The position numbers were made by a program, and so were the translations under genes. Below are positions 36,453 to 46,135 of a DNA stretch of 64,000 nucleotides, piece by piece. The notes beneath the pieces were generated by a model, which saw nothing but the letters and a program-made list of their open reading frames with translations, searched no databases and had not been told where the DNA came from. The stretch is from positions 21,954 to 85,953 of the forward strand of contig JAEEQB010000015.1 of the NCBI GenBank assembly GCA_016285075.1, written 5' to 3'. Source of the DNA: Prevotella sp. Its GTDB lineage: Bacteria; Bacteroidota; Bacteroidia; Bacteroidales; Bacteroidaceae. Numbering within the stretch: the first letter of the stretch is position 1; each line of letters begins with the position of its first letter.

Positions 36453-36481
36453 GGTGGTTTCACAAAAAAGTCATACCTTTG
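36450..36481 (+). promoter_or_regulatory. Strong Bacteroidetes-type promoter
   Basis: TTTG (36450-36453), 20 bp, then TACCTTTG (36474-36481): both boxes match the consensus perfectly. It drives the ATPase/nuclease, RhuM-type and giant 2 genes, which are closely spaced or overlapping. Confidence 0.82.
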
Positions 36482-36561
36482 CATTTGAATTCTACAATAA
36501 TATGGTCATGAAGGTACCAAACCCAATTTACGACTGACAGAAACACAAGATTAAAAACAGA

Positions 36562-37791
36562 ATGGGCACATACATCAACATAGGCAATGCAGGATTCCAG
36601 TCTGCCCGTAATGGGGAGTACGTGGATAAGTCAGGGCTGATAGCGGTGGTGAACGAAACGTTATACAGTAAACGGCGTTTTGGTTGCGTGACCCGCTGTC
36701 GTCGTTTCGGAAAATTGATGGCAGCAGAGATGCTTTGTGCCTATTATGACCAGTCTTGCGATTCACGCGGACTATTCACAGATCTTGAGATTGCTGATGC
36801 CCCATCGTTTGAGAAGCATCTGAACAAGTATCCAGTCATTTATTTAGACATGTCTGATTTTGTAACTCGCTTCAAGGATGATATTATCGTGAAGCAGATA
36901 GACAACAGGCTCAAAGCAGACATTCAGAAAGTTTATCCAGATGTACCTTTAATGGACGATGATGACTTAATGGATCTACTCGTCCGTATCGTAGAAGCCA
37001 AAGGTCAGCAGTTCTTTTTCATCATTGATGAGTGGGATGCCATCTGTCGCGAGTTCAAGGCTGGAACCAAGGCTATGGATGAATATGTCGATTGGCTTCG
37101 TCGGCTTTTCAAGGGCGGCAGGTCATCGGACGTCTTTGCCGGTGCCTATATGACTGGCATACTCCCCATAAAAAAATATAAAACAGAGTCGGCATTGAAC
37201 AATTTCTTGGAATACTCCATGGTAGAGCCGCGTAAGATGGCACAATTCTTCGGCTTTACGAAAGAGGAGGTCAAGTCTTTGGCTCAGAAGTATGACATGG
37301 ACTATTCAGAACTGGAAAAGTGGTACGATGGCTATCAGATAGGTGACGAGTTGTCGATGTTCAATCCTAACTCGGTAATGCAGGCTGTTGATGTTGGGCG
37401 TTGTAGCAGTTTCTGGGCTGCCACGGGAGCCTTTGATGCTGTGGCTCACTATATCCAGATGAATTATGAAGGTCTGAAGGATGACATTATCCAGATCCAT
37501 CGTGAACTGGCTACAGGCAAAGGCTTTGCCGACATTGTGCTAATTCCGCGAAAGAATGTTGACTCGCCTGCCATTGTCCTGGAATTAAAGGTCAACAAGG
37601 ATGCCGATACGGCCATCAATCAGATTCTCAGGAAGCAGTATCCGGCAAAGGTGGCTCAATATACAAGTGACCTGCTCCTTGTGGGAATCAATTACGACCG
37701 CGACACGAAGCAGCACACCTGTCGGATTATGACACACGGTGCCTGTCCCCGTGATATGAACAAGACACTGACAAGGTTATTGAAGGTATGA
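36562..37791 (+). pseudogene. AAA-ATPase-like / PD-(D/E)XK family gene, internally deleted and degenerate
   Basis: 409-residue frame of the same broad family as 10902-12524 but clearly reduced. The N-terminal part is recognisable (NGEYVDKSGLIAVVNETLY; Walker B-like FFFIIDEWDAI; SMFNPNSVMQA). The Walker A segment reads TRCRRFGKLMAAEML, where relatives have RPRRFGKS/T, so the Ser/Thr after Lys51 is lost. Around residue 312 (NYEGLKDDIIQ joined to IHRELATGKGFADIV) some 170 residues usually found between the ATPase and nuclease parts are missing. The nuclease core remains (FADIVLIPRK, IVLELKVNKDADTAINQI). The last 12 residues (DMNKTLTRLLKV) come from a duplicated piece of the downstream giant gene's start. 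The frame is open, so it may still be translated. Confidence 0.75.
37753..37781 (+). repeat. 29-bp direct repeat, left copy
   Basis: This 29-bp stretch (beginning GATATGAACAAGACACTG) is identical to 38727-38755. In the right copy it encodes the start of giant protein 2 (MNKTLTRL); here it ends the ATPase frame. The two copies bracket the RhuM-type gene. Confidence 0.9.
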
Positions 37792-38708
37792 CAGATCTGG
37801 CAACACAGCAACAGACAATACGGCAAGGTGAGATTGTGATGTATCAGCCTGACGAGACTATCCGACTGGAAGTGCGGTTGGAGAATGACACTGTGTGGCT
37901 GAACCGTCAACAATTGGCACAACTTTTTGGACGTGATGTTAAAACAATAGGTAAGCATATCACCAATGCCCTTAAAGAAGAATTAAGGGAAGTCTCAACT
38001 GTCGCAAAATTTGCGATAGTTCAAATGGAAGGAAATAGAGAAGTTACTCGTACCATAGAGTTCTACAATTTGGATATGGTTATCTCTGTTGGATACAGAG
38101 TGAAGTCAGAGAAAGGTATCGAATTTCGAATCTGGGCTAATAAGGTTATTAAAGAATATCTTCTTCATGGTTATGCAGTTAATCAGCAATTGATGCGGAT
38201 GGAACAGCGGCTTGATGAAAAACTCGATGCCCAACAGAACCAGATAAGGGTGATAGAATCAACCCTCTCAGACCATCAGGAGAAAATAAACTTCTTCGTT
38301 CGAACGAATCAGCCTCCTGTGGAAGGTGTACTTTTCGAGGGTCAGATATTCGATGCATACAAATTGGTGGAAGCACTCATAAAGTCTGCCAAGCGAGAGA
38401 TTATTTTGATAGACAATTATATTGATGCCACGATTTTCGACCTGCTTGAAAAGCGGGAACAAGGCGTGGATGCAACAATATATACCGAACATGCTGGTCA
38501 GTCGTTGCAACATTTGCAGCAACTTTACCAGCAGCAATATGGACGAAACATAGAGGTGAAGGAGTACAACAGCCGTTTCCACGACCGTTTCCTTATTCTC
38601 GACGAAGCTCTCTATCATTTTGGAGCATCATTCAAGGATCTTGGTAAGCGCCTCTTTGCCTTTGAACTGATGGGAATAGACAAATCGATAATTCTAAGTC
38701 AATTGTAA
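37788..38708 (+). CDS. RhuM-type protein with PLD-like C-terminal domain
   Basis: 306 residues. The N-terminal half (about 10-135) matches the RhuM family: GEIVMYQPDETIRLEVRLENDTVWLNRQQLAQLFGRDVKTIGKHI, a DNA-binding-like helix-turn region, then YNLDMVISVGYRVKSEKGIEFRIWANKVIKEYLLHGY. A coiled stretch (about 135-165) leads to a C-terminal domain (175-300) with EIILIDNYIDATIFDLL and HDRFLILDEALYHFGASFKDLG. His265, Arg267 and Asp272 resemble one HxKx4D motif of phospholipase D-like nucleases, with Arg in place of Lys. Its ATG overlaps the preceding stop (ATGA), so translation is coupled, and giant 2 starts 9 bp after its stop. Function unknown; DNA processing or regulation is a guess. Confidence 0.83.
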   Translation: MTDLATQQQTIRQGEIVMYQPDETIRLEVRLENDTVWLNRQQLAQLFGRDVKTIGKHITNALKEELREVSTVAKFAIVQMEGNREVTRTIEFYNLDMVISVGYRVKSEKGIEFRIWANKVIKEYLLHGYAVNQQLMRMEQRLDEKLDAQQNQIRVIESTLSDHQEKINFFVRTNQPPVEGVLFEGQIFDAYKLVEALIKSAKREIILIDNYIDATIFDLLEKREQGVDATIYTEHAGQSLQHLQQLYQQQYGRNIEVKEYNSRFHDRFLILDEALYHFGASFKDLGKRLFAFELMGIDKSIILSQL

Positions 38709-38717
38709 GTAAAAGAT

Positions 38718-41700
38718 ATGATACAAGATATGAACAAGACACTGACAAGGTTATTCACCATAGCTCTGCTGATGATGGTCAGCATGGGCTCTTGGGCAGA
38801 GGTCAAAATAGATCTCGGAGGAAAAGATAACAAAGGCGTATATGAAGGTGGTACTATCACTGCCAAACAGAGCGAAGCGAAGGACGGCAAGGTCACCGTC
38901 ACTCTGACTGTCACCCCAGCCAACGGCTATACCATCACGAAGAAAGACATCACCGTCGTTGCCACACTCGCTTCTTCACCCTCCCGTCCCAATGCCCGCC
39001 GCAATGCGCCGGAAATCAGCGGCACGCTCGACCTCGATGGCAAAGACCCTGCCGACCTCTCCAAATCCCGAGACTACACCGTCACCGTCGATGCCAACCT
39101 CGGCGTCTGGGTGAAGGAGGCTAAGTTTACAGAAAACGGACGGAAAGAAGGTGAAAACGACTTTTCGGGAACGTATTATATTGGTAGTGTTGGCTATAAA
39201 GAAGCAAATACGACAACTAACTATTACCTTTGTCCTACGGAAGGATGGTGCTACTACAAGGCTACTAATGACTTTACGGGAACAGATAATGGCATGCCGT
39301 TCCTCACCACCTATCAATGTCGAGACGGTGTCTATGATGTCAGGAAGGCCATATGGGTCATAGAGAAAAGCGGTGAAACAGAATACTACACCATCAAACG
39401 TGCCCTCGACGGCAAATACATCGTGTTCAACGGGCAAATACGCACGACGTCGAACAGCGACCGCATGCGCGTTCACGTTGAGGCAATGGATACCCCCGAC
39501 GACAATGCGCTGTTTAAACTCGAACCCAGCGGCACGGCTTTCCATATCAAGCCCAAGAATGCATCTAGCGACCGCTACCTGACGACCAACGCTGGCAACA
39601 AGTCCTCTTTGAAGGGAGAGTCGCCCAAGGGCAACGGCCCTACTGGCTTCACCAATACGTCGGGTATCATCGGAACATACACAATCAGTGACGACGGTAA
39701 CAACAACTATTATCTGGAAGAAGCCATCTTGCCACCTACGTTCACTCTCAATGCCGACGGAACGGTAACGCTATCTTCTGAAAGTGGTACAACCATCTAC
39801 TATACCACCGACGGCATGACACCAACGGCTGGAAGCACTGCGTATACAGCAGCTATTCAAGTCACCAGTACTATGACAAGCATCAAAGCGATTGCCATCC
39901 GGACTAGTGACAATAAGGCATCAGATGCCGTCACACTGCCTTTGCACACCTATACCTACAACATTGTAAACAAGTCAGGCGACATTGCCATCAAGCAAGT
40001 TGTAAAGCAGGCTGAGGGGAAAGCGCTGGGCAGCATGGCTGACATACCTGCCGACATCCGAAGTCCCTATCTCATAGGTGAGACTGTGACGTTCTATTCA
40101 TTCGATGAAGCATTCACATCAGCCGAACAACTCACTGACGAGGTAAAGATTAGCGCCACGCCACAAGATGATGCCAATATCTACGTGACATACACCACCG
40201 ACCATCTCTCGGAGAAGTTCTTGAGACTGCGTGGAGCGCGTGCCTTCAACATAGTGACGAATGGTGAATACGCCTACGACAACGGTGGTACTTTGGCATA
40301 CGACAATGTCGAAGCCAATAAAACGCAGCCAAGCCACCTCTGGAATATTAGCGGCGGCGATCCCTATGCCGTGCAAATTGATAATCTCGGCACTGGCAAA
40401 TACCTTGTATCTCCCACAATGCCTACACTCTCGTTAGCAGCGACTGCTACAAACAATTTCATCCTGATGGAGGAAAGTGCCGCTGCTGATGCAGGCTCCG
40501 AGTCGGTGAGGCTGATGAAAGCCACGGGCACTGAAGACATTGTTGTGACGAAAGCAGAATTTCAGGCCAGCCCGGTGAACATCACTACCAAATACAATCT
40601 CATTGACAAGGCCGGCAAGCTTATTCAGGGAAATATTGAGAGTGAATCGTCAGAGTTAGGACTGCCCGACGAGTGGCGCAGCCCCTTGGTGTCGAAGTAT
40701 CATTATTACAGCACGGCTGGCCTGTCAGGTGAAACTTACAGTCCAATTGGCGAAGAAATCACCAGTCCTTTTGAAGCGGGCGCTGATGGTAATATTTATG
40801 TGACTTACGATGTAAGTGACGCCATCGACCTTGATGGCCGCAATAGTCTCAGAATTGATGGCAAGGAAAACAAAACCTACATGCTGAGGTATCTGAATGG
40901 TGAGAAGTTTTATCAGGAAAATGGCGAGGATGATGTGATGGATGGTTCAGATACCAGACCTGCAGAGTTACGACAGGCTGTTTATCCATATAGTAATGGT
41001 GATGCTGCTCTATATGTCTATGGACCTGAGCGTTGGAATCAACAACTGGCTAGTGGAGCCAGCACTCGTTCACGTTGGTTGTGGCTCATAGAACCTGCCA
41101 ACAATCCCGCAACTAAGGCAGATCTTGATCCATACCATGTTCTCATCTCGTCAAATCAGACACAGACGAACTATAAACCTGGTGATGTTGTTTTAAATTA
41201 TTACCATTCCTATTTTCGCACCTATCAACCCGACGGATACGACAAAATTGTTACTGGTGTTACTAATGACAACCCCAAAACCACAGGTGGAGCTGAAACA
41301 GACCCCGCCAACAACAGCTTAGCTACAGAATACATGATTCTTGGCACATTAAGCCAAAGCCGATTGGTCACTCTTCATCCTGTGCCCTTGGACAGCGACC
41401 ATGATGGCACTCCTGAGTCAAACGAACGGCGGACTATCAATAGTTTTGAGATGTACTGGAAAAACAACCCGACAATACAAGGAAACCCTGACCATACTCC
41501 TATGCCAATACCGGGAGTGCTATCGGAAGGAAACAAAGTGACAACCGAAGGCCGTGGAATACCTCTTAACTCTCAGCAAAAAGCAGAAATAGAGAACCAT
41601 AAAGGTTATGGATGGCATGTCTATCAAGAATGGGCCAACTCCGCAGCATGGGTGAATAATGGCGACGGAACTACAGGCAAGAAATACCTGAATGAGGAGC

Positions 41701-44700
41701 ATGTGTTCCAAACAATCAACATGGGGGCTACAGGCGAATTCGTGTTTGAAGCCGTAACCCTTGTGCCGCAGGTCATTCTTCTTGACCAGCATGGATGGGA
41801 AATCATGCGCGTGCCCCTTTCCAACACAACAAAACTAAAGGAATACAACAGCCCGATGGTTGATGAATACCAATGGTATTCAACCTCTTATAAGATTCCG
41901 GGCTACCACAAGTATACCGTCAGTGGAACTCCCGCACACGTAAGTAGATCTATTACTGAAGTCCCAAGCGGCGACACCGACTTCTACGTCACTTATACCG
42001 TGAAGCCTGAGTATGCCAACGCCTATACGGGGGCTGCGACATCCGATGCTGCTGTTCCCTCGGCCTACCTGCTGAAACAGGGCGGCAGTTATGCCTCCAC
42101 CAACGGCTCAGCCATCACAGCCGCTGAGGCTCCTGCCAGCATGGAAGACATACCCAACGTCATGCAATGGAACTTGCGGCCCAACTTCGACATAGACCGC
42201 GAGATGGGCTATAAGTATGCCGGAGAGACTGGGGCACAGGATGGAGCAAAGAGCAAGGAGGCCACTGACCAGGATAACTATGATGAGGGCCGCAACGGCT
42301 TCGACCCCTACAACGTCCAGATACAGAGCGTGGCCTATCCGTTGCGTTACTTTACGGCCAACACCATTGGGATAGCACTCGAAGGTGGTGCTTGGAAAGG
42401 CACATCGGACGCTGTTAACCTCCAGAATCTGAGCAACAAACAGACGGCAGACGGTTATGACCAGACCAAGCTAAACATCACCAACGCCACCTTCATGGTG
42501 GTGGATGATGGAGCAGGCAACATGCGGCTGATGCCCCGCTTCGACAATAGTAAGGTTGTCACCTTCTCCAGTAGCACCCCCTTCAAGACACTTGCGACCG
42601 CTGGCGACGAGGGCACAGGCAACCAGACGCTTTGGCTGGAACTGGTGCCCAAAGCACAAGAGGTTCATAGCTTATCTGAAATTAGCGATATGAACGGTCA
42701 CTACCTACTGGCTCAGGATTTCACCTTCGATTCTGGTTCGCTTGGAACGTCGGAGCACCCCTTCCGCGGTATCATCGACGGTCAGCTCAACACACTCAGC
42801 GGCAAGACTTCTACACCCTTGGTGGCATACGCTGACGGAGCCATCATCAGGAATGTCATCCTCGAAGAAGTCGGCATCAGTAGTGCAACCACCTTTAAAG
42901 TTGGAACTGAAGACAAAACGGCTATTGGAGCCATCGTCTCTGTTGCCAGGGGAGCAACCCGCATTTATAACTGCGGCATATTGGCTAAAAACAGCACAGT
43001 AGAAACCGATAATAAAGGTTATACAAAAATCACCTCTTGTAGCAGCTCTGTGAGAGGCACGGCTAATTATGTAGGCGGTCTTGTCGGCTACCTCGATGAT
43101 GAGGCCCGCGTCATCAACTGCTTCAGTTATGCTGATGTTTCTGGAGGTGATTATGCAGGTGGTATCGTAGGTTATAACAACGTTGCCACCACTTCTGCTG
43201 CTAACAACCTCAAGACCATGGTGATGAACTGCATGTTCTATGGTGAAGTGAGTGGTACATCGATTGCCCCCATCTATAATGGTGAGATTATCTCTAATGC
43301 TGGAAACAATGGTGTGGGTAATTACAATTATTTCCGTGCAGAGGCGGCCTACATTCAAGACATTAACATCACCAAAGTATATAACTGTGCCTTATCAGCA
43401 GAAACACGCTATTTACAACGCTTTGAGTTCTTCCGCCATCTGCTCAACAGCCACCGAGAACTGGCCGCATGGTGGGCGACGGGCAGATATGACAATAAAA
43501 ATGAAATGGCCAAGTGGGTACTGGAACCTTCGCAGATAGGCACAGATACACCATATCCTATACTCAAGTCACCAGGCCAGTATCCATCTGTAGTAAATTA
43601 TGATGCAGAGAATGCACCGACCACGTCTGAGCGGAATAAGGGCGGCAAATTGGGTACATTGACGGTGAATATCCAGATGGGGGCAGGCGGTGCTGTTTAC
43701 GGTCCTCCTACTGGGGCCGAGATCGAAACGGAATTGCTTAAGCTAAATATAACAGATAAAGACCCCGAACACTTCAACTTCAACTACTACAAGGTGCAAT
43801 TGCCCTACTACAACGACGTGGGCACGAAGAATTATACTGGCAACCGCGTGGTGACGGGCTGGAAGATTGTCAGTATTACCGGTGGTACACCGGGCACCTT
43901 CACCGCTTCCGACTCCTGGGGCGGATATAACTTCGCCGACCGCAACTGCACCAATAAAGATCTTTACGGTACTGGTGGTAGCAACCGTATTTTCAACCAG
44001 GGTGCTTACTGGGATGTACCCGAAGGCGTCACTGAAATCACCATCGAGCCATATTGGGCAAGATGCGTGTATTTGGCAGACCCCAACGCCGACAAGGTGT
44101 ATAATACGGCAATGGAAACCGGATACGATGTGCCTAGGGTCGGTGGCGGACAGATATTCAATGACGGCAAAAAATATAATCTTGCTACCCATAGTCTTGA
44201 TGAAACAAATGGTCAGATTGTTTACACCTCTATGGGCAACGCGATCGCAAGTTCGGGTTCGGCACTTTTTGTGGGGGTGGATGCAAATAGTCACTCCGTT
44301 TATGATTATGCCGTGGTGCTTGTGGGCAATTATCATCATTATAACTCCATTGAAGCAAGTAGAAGCAAACCCTATACGGTTACTTCTATCGATCTTGATG
44401 GCGACAATGAGCCCGACTACTCCTATATCCTGCGTTTCAACGGTCGTACCGAATTCCACCCCGTGAGGGCCGACTTTATCAATATCCCCGGCCTCGGTAT
44501 GGCACAGAAATCTAACGGTGGCACGGGTTCGTACAACTTCGGTATCCTGATTCCCAAAGGATGGTTCGAGAGTACCAACACCTCGCTCTTTCGGTTCACT
44601 CAGTTCGAGTATGAGAATCAGACCAGAAGCGAGACCGATGCCCTCATCGTTCAGGGCGGCGTTATGGAGCAATGGGTGAGTTACAATCAAAAAGGCAGAT

Positions 44701-46085
44701 CAAACAAGATACCTTACATCCATGTAGGAGGTAACGTGTGGTTCAAGGAGTTCCACACAGGCTGTCACCAAGATAAAAACCAATCAAGTGGAGGAAATCG
44801 ATTCCAGCCAACTAAACACTCCCCCATATCGGTTACTGGTGGCGATTTCGATGAGTTCTACCTCACGGGACTTTATGTAGCCAATGCCAATCTCGACAAT
44901 TACGCAGATAATGCCGAGTGCTACATCAATGGTGGTCACTTCGGCACCGTCTGCGGTGCCGCCATGGAGGGCATCGGCAAAGCCAATGGTGCCGACAATA
45001 CAGGCAACATCACCTGGCAGATCCAGAACGCCGACATCAAGGAGTTCTATGCCGGCGGCCTCAACGCAGCAAAACCTGTGACGGGCAACCTCAGCACCAC
45101 CATCGTCGACAGCCATGTGGGCATCTTCTGCGGCGGTCCAAAGTTCGGTGACATGAGCGAAGGCAAGACCGTCACCACCAATGCTACAGGCTGCACCTTT
45201 GGCACCTTCTTCGGTGCCGGCTACGGCGGCAACTCTTACAGCCGCTATGCACCCAGCAATCAGAATAATGTAACAAATATTGGATGGAATACTTGGGTTA
45301 ATCAACAGTATAAGCAAGAATACAATGCCACATACGGAGGAGTCTCTACTCAATTTTTCTACCAATTCCTGCCAATGTCGGATAACAAGACCAACGTGGC
45401 ACGTATTCTCATAGACTTTGTCAAGTTCTCTTTGGCAACTACTCATGGCGTCACCTCTACCTTAACAGGATGCACCATCAACAATAACTTCTATGGTGGC
45501 GGTAGCCTTGGCAAGGTAGTAGGCTCAGTCACATCCACCCTCGACGGCTGTATTGTAAAAGGTAATGTATTCGGCGCAGGATTCTCTGCATCAAATCCTC
45601 CTGTCGTGGTAGATGCTATTGGTTTTGAAACGGAACCCTATTATTATACAGATTTGGGTAACTATCGTATTGGTGTAAAGTATGAGTCAAAGGTAGATTA
45701 CGAACCGAAAACATATACTTGGCAGCACAAAGAAACAGTTAATAATACTAACTCCGCAATCGATAAAGTTAATCATATTCTCTATACCACCGAGAATCTG
45801 GATAAGTCTAACCTCGGTTCGGTGGAAGGTAGTGTTACCCTCACTATCAAAGGCAAAAGCGTGATAGGAACTCTTGAAGGTGAGGAAGGCTCCCAAACTC
45901 TCAAAGAGGGTTCAGGAAATGTCTTCGGTGGCGGCGAGTCGAGTTATGTCGTCACTAATTCCAATATCACAAGCCAAAAGGTTACTGTCAATTTGGAAGG
46001 TGAAACTGTAGTGCATGGAAATGTTTTTGGAGGTGGAGATAAAGGTGAGGTTCAATGCAGTACTGAGGTGAACATTCAGCAATGA
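38718..46085 (+). CDS. Giant multidomain surface protein 2 (Fn3_assoc-like, GLUG-like, YGGG repeats)
   Basis: 2455 residues with a signal peptide (MNKTLTRLFTIALLMMVSMGSWA; ATG 38718 or 38730). In order: an N-terminal domain shared with 34000-35433 (to about 135); a lectin/ricin-like-looking stretch; a chitobiase-C/Fn3-associated-type domain (about 340-415: TIYYTTDGMTPTAGSTAYTA); a long unassigned middle; GLUG-like repeats (about 1450-1490: NYVGGLVGYLDDEARVINC, DYAGGIVGYNN); and at the C-terminus several YGGG/FGGG repeats ending VHGNVFGGGDKGEVQCSTEVNIQQ. Two DxDxDG-type loops occur (nt 41391 and 44391). There is no sorting domain at the end, which is odd for its class and may mean truncation. 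Confidence 0.8.
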   Translation: MIQDMNKTLTRLFTIALLMMVSMGSWAEVKIDLGGKDNKGVYEGGTITAKQSEAKDGKVTVTLTVTPANGYTITKKDITVVATLASSPSRPNARRNAPEISGTLDLDGKDPADLSKSRDYTVTVDANLGVWVKEAKFTENGRKEGENDFSGTYYIGSVGYKEANTTTNYYLCPTEGWCYYKATNDFTGTDNGMPFLTTYQCRDGVYDVRKAIWVIEKSGETEYYTIKRALDGKYIVFNGQIRTTSNSDRMRVHVEAMDTPDDNALFKLEPSGTAFHIKPKNASSDRYLTTNAGNKSSLKGESPKGNGPTGFTNTSGIIGTYTISDDGNNNYYLEEAILPPTFTLNADGTVTLSSESGTTIYYTTDGMTPTAGSTAYTAAIQVTSTMTSIKAIAIRTSDNKASDAVTLPLHTYTYNIVNKSGDIAIKQVVKQAEGKALGSMADIPADIRSPYLIGETVTFYSFDEAFTSAEQLTDEVKISATPQDDANIYVTYTTDHLSEKFLRLRGARAFNIVTNGEYAYDNGGTLAYDNVEANKTQPSHLWNISGGDPYAVQIDNLGTGKYLVSPTMPTLSLAATATNNFILMEESAAADAGSESVRLMKATGTEDIVVTKAEFQASPVNITTKYNLIDKAGKLIQGNIESESSELGLPDEWRSPLVSKYHYYSTAGLSGETYSPIGEEITSPFEAGADGNIYVTYDVSDAIDLDGRNSLRIDGKENKTYMLRYLNGEKFYQENGEDDVMDGSDTRPAELRQAVYPYSNGDAALYVYGPERWNQQLASGASTRSRWLWLIEPANNPATKADLDPYHVLISSNQTQTNYKPGDVVLNYYHSYFRTYQPDGYDKIVTGVTNDNPKTTGGAETDPANNSLATEYMILGTLSQSRLVTLHPVPLDSDHDGTPESNERRTINSFEMYWKNNPTIQGNPDHTPMPIPGVLSEGNKVTTEGRGIPLNSQQKAEIENHKGYGWHVYQEWANSAAWVNNGDGTTGKKYLNEEHVFQTINMGATGEFVFEAVTLVPQVILLDQHGWEIMRVPLSNTTKLKEYNSPMVDEYQWYSTSYKIPGYHKYTVSGTPAHVSRSITEVPSGDTDFYVTYTVKPEYANAYTGAATSDAAVPSAYLLKQGGSYASTNGSAITAAEAPASMEDIPNVMQWNLRPNFDIDREMGYKYAGETGAQDGAKSKEATDQDNYDEGRNGFDPYNVQIQSVAYPLRYFTANTIGIALEGGAWKGTSDAVNLQNLSNKQTADGYDQTKLNITNATFMVVDDGAGNMRLMPRFDNSKVVTFSSSTPFKTLATAGDEGTGNQTLWLELVPKAQEVHSLSEISDMNGHYLLAQDFTFDSGSLGTSEHPFRGIIDGQLNTLSGKTSTPLVAYADGAIIRNVILEEVGISSATTFKVGTEDKTAIGAIVSVARGATRIYNCGILAKNSTVETDNKGYTKITSCSSSVRGTANYVGGLVGYLDDEARVINCFSYADVSGGDYAGGIVGYNNVATTSAANNLKTMVMNCMFYGEVSGTSIAPIYNGEIISNAGNNGVGNYNYFRAEAAYIQDINITKVYNCALSAETRYLQRFEFFRHLLNSHRELAAWWATGRYDNKNEMAKWVLEPSQIGTDTPYPILKSPGQYPSVVNYDAENAPTTSERNKGGKLGTLTVNIQMGAGGAVYGPPTGAEIETELLKLNITDKDPEHFNFNYYKVQLPYYNDVGTKNYTGNRVVTGWKIVSITGGTPGTFTASDSWGGYNFADRNCTNKDLYGTGGSNRIFNQGAYWDVPEGVTEITIEPYWARCVYLADPNADKVYNTAMETGYDVPRVGGGQIFNDGKKYNLATHSLDETNGQIVYTSMGNAIASSGSALFVGVDANSHSVYDYAVVLVGNYHHYNSIEASRSKPYTVTSIDLDGDNEPDYSYILRFNGRTEFHPVRADFINIPGLGMAQKSNGGTGSYNFGILIPKGWFESTNTSLFRFTQFEYENQTRSETDALIVQGGVMEQWVSYNQKGRSNKIPYIHVGGNVWFKEFHTGCHQDKNQSSGGNRFQPTKHSPISVTGGDFDEFYLTGLYVANANLDNYADNAECYINGGHFGTVCGAAMEGIGKANGADNTGNITWQIQNADIKEFYAGGLNAAKPVTGNLSTTIVDSHVGIFCGGPKFGDMSEGKTVTTNATGCTFGTFFGAGYGGNSYSRYAPSNQNNVTNIGWNTWVNQQYKQEYNATYGGVSTQFFYQFLPMSDNKTNVARILIDFVKFSLATTHGVTSTLTGCTINNNFYGGGSLGKVVGSVTSTLDGCIVKGNVFGAGFSASNPPVVVDAIGFETEPYYYTDLGNYRIGVKYESKVDYEPKTYTWQHKETVNNTNSAIDKVNHILYTTENLDKSNLGSVEGSVTLTIKGKSVIGTLEGEEGSQTLKEGSGNVFGGGESSYVVTNSNITSQKVTVNLEGETVVHGNVFGGGDKGEVQCSTEVNIQQ
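38727..38755 (+). repeat. 29-bp direct repeat, right copy
   Basis: Identical to 37753-37781. It covers the second start codon and first residues of giant protein 2, so this is probably the original copy. Confidence 0.9.
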
Positions 46086-46131
46086 TGGAAGAAGGAAGAT
46101 GGAAGATGGAAGATGGAAGAATAAGAACAAG
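46086..46131 (+). repeat. GGAAGAT tandem leader plus left copy of a 15-bp direct repeat
   Basis: Four to five near-repeats of GGAAGAT follow the stop of giant 2. They end in AAGAATAAGAACAAG (46117-46131), which recurs at 47012-47026 on the other side of the second RhuM-type gene. Confidence 0.7.
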
Positions 46132-46135
46132 GTAA

